Below are positions 57,701-64,000 of a DNA stretch of 64,000 nucleotides, in pieces. The translations under genes were made by a program, and so were the position numbers. The DNA comes from Euryodendron excelsum (taxonomy: Eukaryota; Streptophyta; Magnoliopsida; Ericales; Pentaphylacaceae): NCBI GenBank assembly GCA_033060915.1, contig CM065384.1:16835001-16899000 (forward strand). The letters run 5' to 3'. Below the pieces are notes generated by a model. The model worked only from the letters and a program-made list of their open reading frames with translations, was not told the origin of the DNA and ran no database searches. Numbering within the stretch: position 1 is the first letter of the stretch; every line of letters starts with the position of its first letter.

Positions 57701-59359
57701 AGGGGGAAGGTTTGTATTTATAGGTAACTTAAATTAACCTGGCACCTATTGTAGTGGTGCGAGGCTTAAATTTACAGAAGCGCCACTAATAGTGGCGCCA
57801 ACCACTTAGGGAAGTTTTTAGGGTGGCAAGAAACGTATCTTTGACCCATGGTATGCAAGACAGAAGATTTGGGCGCTTGTCCTAGTGACTACTATGCAAT
57901 TTTTGGCTTGGCTCCACTAGGTCCGAGAATGTTCTAGGAGGTCGAAAATGATCCAGAAGGCCAGAAATGGGTAAAAACCCTTGAAATATTGTCACAGGGG
58001 TAACGAGCTTGAAAAATAATATCGGAATTGTTAAAATGGTTGACTGAGCCATTAGGGACAAAATAGTCAACTAGACCGAAAAACTATCGGAATGGACTTG
58101 GAATGTCCTATGAAAAGGCTTGAAGATTGGAAACACTATCTAGAATGTTTTAAGGGATTGCCGTTTTGATACCCAATGTCGGTATGGTTGGAAAAGGTGA
58201 TCGGCCCACTAGGAGCAAAATGGTTATTTTGCACTGAACTCGTCGTAATAGACTAGGAATGATCCAAAAAAATGTTGAAAGGCTGGAAATACTATTAGAA
58301 GCATCCTTAAGAGGTTATCGATTTGATACCCAAAGCCAGTGTAGTTCCTAAAGGCAAACGAATGCTTAAAGGCAAAATGATCATTTTAACTAGATGATCT
58401 CGGAATTGACACGGAACCAACTGGAAGGCACTTCAACATACCGGATTCTCTTTGAGACAATCTTGGAAAGGTGGACTTATCACTCTGAGGACTTAGGTAC
58501 TTTCTCAAAAAGAGTGTCGAAAAAGGCCCAATGGGCAGTTTGATTATTTTTTATTGGAGTGGGCTAGCAGACACTAGTGTTGACCTGGGTTTTGAGTGTT
58601 TCCGTCACTCTGATGGAGTGTGATGAGCTGGTTTCCAAAGGTATCTTGTCCTTTGGTAAACGTACCACGGCCAAGAGGCGAGTTCGGTCCTATGGCATAG
58701 GGGGTTTGTTGGTAATTCCCGATGTCAACCTGTTTACGAGTGTTTCCACCACTCTGATGGTTGTGATGTATGTGAGTGTTTTCGTCACTCTAATGGTACG
58801 CGTTCATTCAAGAGACTACCAGATCTTGAGAAGCTGCTAGGTGGCCTTATTATCTAAGGAATGAACTTTCTCGAAAGATGTACCGAATAACGAACATTTT
58901 ACATTAGTGGGCTAGCAGGCGCCAAAAGTGAACTGTTCTACCATCTAGGGGACTTAGGTTCTGTTCCGGTTGACGGGTTTGAAGGGACTTATCATTCCAA
59001 GGAGTTTTCTCGGAGAACGTGTTAAATTGGATGGACTTATTGCTTGAGGGATCAACTTTCTTGAAAGGCATTCAGGATTAAATTTGATTGGTCTGGATTG
59101 GAATTGAAATGGTAATTCATGTTGAAATAAGGACTTATCGTCTCTATGAAGATGTGCCAACTGGAAATGGACCGAGCAATGCCCCAAGGGCATTTTTGTC
59201 ATTTTGCCTCTGTTGGGCCCTTCAGGCCCGTGAAACGATTGATTAATTAGATTGAGTCTGAAAAATTGATTTGAACTTGAATGTGTTTGTATCAGTTTGA
59301 ATATGAGTTCGGACAGATCGAAGATTGCCGAGCAGGCAAAAATAGGGTGGGTGCTTACA
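54748..59359 (-). mobile_element. Family B solo LTR, minus strand, in the outer element
   Basis: 4612 bp. It starts TGTAAGCACCCACCCTATTT on the minus strand at 59359 and ends GGGGGCTCAACA at 54748. A perfect 5-bp target duplication, ATGAT, flanks it (54743-54747 and 59360-59364). It carries a minus-strand TATA box at 57715-57722, the low-complexity tract and the hairpin at 55026-55040. No internal region adjoins it. Confidence 0.9.
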
Positions 59360-59364
59360 ATGAT

Positions 59365-61090
59365 TACACTAGGAAATGCTTTATCTAGCAGAAATTCTAA
59401 CTCACTCGAGACTCAATGTCAAAAGTAACATCTACAACCAAAGTAGTAACTTCAGTCAACAACTGATTTCATCATCAATAGTCCCTTCAAATCAAAGCAC
59501 TCAACACTCCCATTCTTATTAAGCATGAAGTCATCTTTATCAGCATTAACAAGAGAAATCAAGAGAAAAAGCATAGCTTGAGGACACAGTGAAAACCATT
59601 CGGGGTCTATGGGTAAAAAAGTAGGGTCATGGTAAGACACAAAACTACATACGCAATGAAAATCCAAAAATAGGCACTAACGTACAAAAATGGTAAAATC
59701 GGCATCTGTGAAAACCCGCAAGGGCACGGGTGGCAAAAATAGTTTAAATGAGAGAAAAAGGAAAAAAAAGAAAAGAGTCAATTCTTTTGATTTGCAGTCC
59801 AAGTAATAACAACAAAACAGCCTTAACGAAACAACAAAGTCTCACGCCTCAACAATGGGTCAAGAGATGCCAACCTGTAGGAAACATGCATTGGTAACAA
59901 ATTTCCAAACTCAGCATAGCAAAGTAATAGGCATGAATCTCTTAAGTCATTTATTAAAACTTAGTTTGTTATATCTTGATATTACTAACAAAATGCGAAG
60001 ATAGGTACAAGTCCAAGGGGCATCTCCTTAAGCTTTTTCAAGATCTAAGGTGTCCTCAAGCCCAACATCCTAATGTCGCAACCTGACAAAGCCCAATATC
60101 TAGACATCCAACCATCTAGCCATCCAGAACATTCAGTTATCCAAAGCATCCTACTATCCATAAGCATCCAGCCATCCACAGTACAATCTAACGAGGGCAG
60201 GTCAGAAGCCCAAAGTCTCTAGCATAACTTAACTCACAAGAAATCCATCTTAGCAAACCATATCAGCCAGTCATCATCAAACTAATTCTCTGACTCCATA
60301 AGGTGTGTCCCCATGCACTACATAGCTCAATGACCCCAATATCATCTTAGGGCATCTGATTTCAACTAGGCCAGCAAGTCAACACAGCTCCTAGAGAAGA
60401 GCCTAAATTATCTACAACCCTCTTAGATAAAAGATTAAAATATCTATGCTGCTCTTAAACTACACCCCTCAATGAATGGAGTCGGCCCCAATAGCTTGAG
60501 CTATGATCCTGCACTCCATATCCGATAAGAAATAAAGAATGGGGTAATGACCCACCCTGGACCTCCCAATCAACATTGAATAACCTTTTTTCAAACCATG
60601 AAAATTGGGGCAACGCCCCACCATACACCTCCCTTCCAAACTAGTTGATCCATTCTAATTGAACCGGCCAAAGATGATCTCATTTCTCCCAGAAGTTAAC
60701 TCAAGAGAAGCATTACCCCTCTCAGAGATATGTCAACAAGAATCCCATCATATCTGCCAAAATTAAAATCCAACAATTAAGCCAACACCCTACATTCAAA
60801 CACCAAGAGATCCCGACCAAAGACGGATCAATGTCCTCTCTTTCAAATTCCAAGGCAAGAGAGTCAAAAGCATGAAGCAGTCTCCTGTGGCACCCCCGCG
60901 CTCAGTTTTGCTGAGAAGTCTCCCAACTAGTAGTTCCACTATGGGCCCACTCAAAAAGCTATCTCAACCTTAACCTTAGCATCAGCTCCGGCAGGGATAG
61001 TCTCAACATCTTCAATAGCCTCAGCTGGGGCATATTTTACAGTAGCTCTAATAAGGCGACCCTCTCCTCATCAGTAGCACTAGTCCTCTT
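59365..61090 (+). mobile_element. Outer element continued, 3' internal region
   Basis: No recognisable plus-strand gene. By position this is where the complete element has its antisense gene, but I cannot read a PMD here. A minus-strand stretch near 61080-60950 (RTSATDEERVAL) and one near 60040 (LEDTLDLEKA then stop) could be decayed ends of an antisense frame; this is weak. Confidence 0.4.
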
Positions 61091-62341
61091 TGTAGCGCCC
61101 TGTTTTTTTTTTAACCAAACCCTCTTGGCTCGGAAAAAAGCACAATGCTATCTCGTTAGAACTCATTCTCCTAGAAGGACAAATGCTATGGGGTTTGAAT
61201 TTTTAAAATTAAATTGATTAGGGCTTTTTTGAAAAGGTCTTTGGAGTCACCACCTAACATATTTAAAGATGTGCTAGGTCATCTCCACCAAGTAAAACCC
61301 AAGGGTTAAACGTAGGTTTTGGAAAGTATTTTTAAAAGATGTACTTATGAGAGGTTTTTAGAAGATAGGGTTGTTTAATAACCTTAAAAATGTTGAAAAG
61401 TCCTTTTAAAAATTGACTCTAGTTTTGGTCTTTTAAACATAAATTCTTAAGTTCGAGGGTTGGTTAAGTGTAAGAAAGATGTCGTAAGACTATCACCCTA
61501 CCTTGCCCTTGCGGTACCTATATGTCTATTCACCTTTTACTCACCTAATTATGACTCCTTGGTTACCTATGTTTAATGCTATCCACTTAGAAAATACTTG
61601 AAAACAAAGTTTGAAATAGAGTTTGAAAGATAGAATTGAGTTTGAAAAATGGTTACGGAATTGGGAATTTAAAAAGGGTTGTGGAATTGAAAATTTGAAA
61701 AGGGTTGTGGAATTAAAAATTTGAAAAGGGTTGTGACCGCACCCCATCAAGGGTTGTCTACGTACCTCCTTAAAAAGGATCAGGTCAGCCATAGCTCGGA
61801 CAAGAGTCCGAGGGAGTTGGAATTTTGAAATGGGTTTCTATTTCTAGAAATTTTTCATTTTTAGAAAGTTTCCTTTTCAGGAAAGTTTGAGTTTGAAAAT
61901 GTTACTTTTCAGAAAAGTTTGACTTTGAAAGATTTCCTTTTTGTGAATATTGGATTTTGAAAATGTTTCCTTTCAGGAAGATTTGATTTTTGAAATGTTT
62001 AATTTTTAAAAAGATTGGATTTGGAAATGTTTCCTTGATTTGAAAAGATTTGATTTAACTTGAAAAGATTAGATTTAAAAAGATTTTATTTGAGAAGATT
62101 TTATTTTTTTTTGGAAAAGATTTGTTTTATTTTTTGTAAAGGATTTGATTTGTTTCATTTCGAAAAGATTTGGAAAGTTTTTTGTTTTCTTTTTTGAAAA
62201 GATTTGATTTGGTTGAAAAATGTAAGTTTGGATTGTTTCCAAAATGGGAGGAGTTGATTTAGGTTTCAATTTGGAAGGTTTGAAAAAAGAGTGATTTGAG
62301 GGATTTGAAATAGAAGTTTTTGATTCAATCGATTTAAAAAG
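61091..62341 (-). mobile_element. Family B-like LTR fragment, minus strand
   Basis: It begins at TGTAGCGCCCTG (the LTR 3' end read on the minus strand) and follows the standard layout, including the decayed small hairpin near 61369 and the start of the low-complexity tract, until it is cut at 62341 by the next LTR. The probable left target copy is CTCTT. The remainder lies beyond the window. Confidence 0.75.
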
Positions 62342-64000
62342 TGTCGCTCCCAGATTTTTCGCACTCGAGGAATACTCACACAAGCGGAAAAAATGTTGTA
62401 CTCTCTCGTTAGAACTCACCCTCATAAAAGAATGAGTGTGACGAGGTTTGTATTGAAAATTGGTTTTAGAGTTGCCATCTAACTTGATTAAGGTGAGTTA
62501 GGTCACCTAAAAACTAAGGATAGTCCAAAGACTACACTTAGGGTTTTTGGAAAATGAGTTTGAAAATATCTTCTCAAGAGACGATTTTTAAGAAAAACAG
62601 GTTGTTTAGCAACCTTTAGAAAACATTTAGCCCTTTTTTGAAAAATAACTCCTTTTTGGTCTATGAAAACAGTGATTCTAGGTTCGGAGGTTGGTTACGT
62701 GTAGGGAAGACGCACTAAGCCATCACCCTACCCTGCCATTTCGGTACCTACATGTCAATCTACCCTAGATTCACCTATGAGAGTCTTTGACTAACTATAG
62801 TTCAATCCTACCCACTTTGAAAAAGAAATGATGCATGAGATGCAAGTGCAAAATAAGAGAGAGTTGGAGAATAGATTTGGAAATAAATTTGAAAAGAAAT
62901 TGATTTGATTTGAAAGAGATTTGAAATTGGATAGATTTGAAATTGAAAAGTTTTGGAAATTAAAAGTAGAGATTTGAAAATAGAAATTTGAAATTGAAAA
63001 TTTGAAAATAGATTAGAGATTTGGAAAGATTTTGGAATTTGAAATTTGGAAAATATGGAGGAATTTGAAATTTAAAAGAAATTGTGACCGCACCCATGAG
63101 GGTGGAATTGAAAGTTTGAAAAGTGTTGTGACCGCACCTATGAAGGTTACCTACGTATCCCTTTCGGGGAATCAGGTCAGTCGTAGTTCGGATAAGAGTC
63201 CGATTGAAAAGAGATTGATTTGAAAGAAAGAGATTGAATTGAAAATTGGATTAGAAAATTGAGAGATTGAACTTAGAATAGAAGATTGAAAATTGAAATT
63301 TAGAATTCTGAAATTGAAGAGATTGGAACAAAGATTTAGACTTGTTTTGGAAAAATGGAAGTTTAGGAAACCTAGACTTAGAAAAGATTTGACTCGTCTT
63401 GGAAGGTTTAGGAGATTAGGAAAGATTAGATTTAGGAAATATTTGAATTAGGAAATGTCTGATTTAGGAAAGTTTTCAAATTGGGAAAGTTTCATTTTGG
63501 AAAGTTTTCAAATTAGGAAAGTTTTGAAATTAGGAAAGTTTTGAATTAAGAAAGTCTTAACTTAGGAAAGTTTTGAATTTAAGAAAGTTTCAACTTAGGA
63601 AAGTTTTGAATTAGGAAGTTTTGAAAGTTAGAAATTTTAGAATTTGGAATGTTTTGAAATAGGGAAGTTTTGAAAATTGGAAAGATTCAAAAACAAGGAA
63701 GTTTTGAAAATAAGAAATTTGTGAGTTTAGAAAGTTTTGGATTCAAAAAGATTTGAAGCTTTAGGAAAGTTTAGAATTTAGAAAGTCTTAGATTTAGAAA
63801 GTCTTAACTTAAGAAAGTTTTGACATTTAGAAAGTTTAAGATTTTGAAAGTTTTAGAGTTTTTTAGAAAATCTTGAGATTAGGAAAGGTTTGAATTTAGG
63901 AAAGAGTTGGATTAGGAAGGGATTAGATTTGGTTTCTAAAAGCAAAGGTTTGATTTTGTTTCCAAAAACGGAGGACGAGATCTAGTTTCGTAAATGGGAA
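62342..64000 (-). mobile_element. Family A LTR, minus strand, partial
   Basis: It begins TGTCGCTCCCAGATTTTTCG and is closely similar to 28-1800, including the duplicated 'gtgaccgcacc' motif (63085 and 63127; 727 and 778). It is inserted in the LTR fragment to its left; the probable target copy is AAAAG. It runs off the right edge, so whether it is a solo LTR is unknown. Confidence 0.8.

Noticed and set aside
60040..61088. Possible second antisense gene in the outer element
   Set aside because: Only two short minus-strand peptides at its expected ends look gene-like; the intervening sequence has many stops and no PMD motif by eye.
1..64000. CRISPR arrays, bacterial operons, tRNA or rRNA genes
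   Set aside because: The tandem arrays here have no spacer structure and lie in LTRs. I found no convincing tRNA cloverleaf or rRNA sequence, and the content is clearly plant nuclear.

Overview
The window looks like intergenic heterochromatin from a flowering plant, probably a eudicot with a large genome. The sequence cannot name the species. Roughly nine tenths of it is explained by transposable elements, and I see no ordinary host gene. Nearly all the longer open frames are shadows of low-complexity or tandem-repeat sequence inside very long LTRs.

Left part (1-10891). A minus-strand LTR of a giant Ty3/gypsy family (family A, 28-5005) lies in an older, related LTR (family B, 1-27 and about 5023-7305). 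Family B abuts a truncated Ty1/copia element: a broken pol with a YVDD box at about 7330-8842, and its 3' LTR to 10107. The copia element sits in the 3' end of a hAT transposase gene (10109-10627, with a terminal inverted repeat ending at 10891).

Middle-left (10892-25197). This is AT-rich sequence with a candidate non-autonomous Helitron on the minus strand (12014-14749), three more copies of the copia LTR (one inserted in another with a GAAAA target duplication, one cut by a gypsy insertion), two hAT-type MITEs with 8-bp target duplications (22122-22437, 22593-23100), two hairpin MITEs and a SINE-like segment.

Right part (25198-64000). This is a nest. An old plus-strand Ty3/gypsy element (family B) starts with a 4.55-kb 5' LTR (25198-29750), a primer-binding site and a leader. 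Of its pol only the end of the integrase remains (37371-37947). It was then hit by a minus-strand solo LTR (31976-36578), by a complete 16.15-kb family A element (38092-54242, target duplication TCGCC), by a second minus-strand solo LTR (54748-59359, target duplication ATGAT), and by a third B-type LTR (61091-62341) that is cut by another family A LTR (62342 to the edge).

The most interesting object is the 16.15-kb element. It has two LTRs of about 3.7 kb, a primer-binding site, a leader, a gag gene and a polypurine tract, but no protease, reverse transcriptase, RNase H or integrase. Between gag and the 3' LTR it carries, on the opposite strand, a plant mobile domain (PMD) gene with a recognisable in-frame intron, a possible 5' untranslated intron, and an upstream pair of GGCGCC-type palindromes like those in front of the LTR TATA box. 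The element therefore looks like a non-autonomous carrier with a sense gag and an antisense spliced gene. Both genes now contain stops and frameshifts. Its LTRs also carry an array of about 83-bp units, most of which can fold a hairpin with a UUCG-type loop whose stem is kept by compensatory changes.
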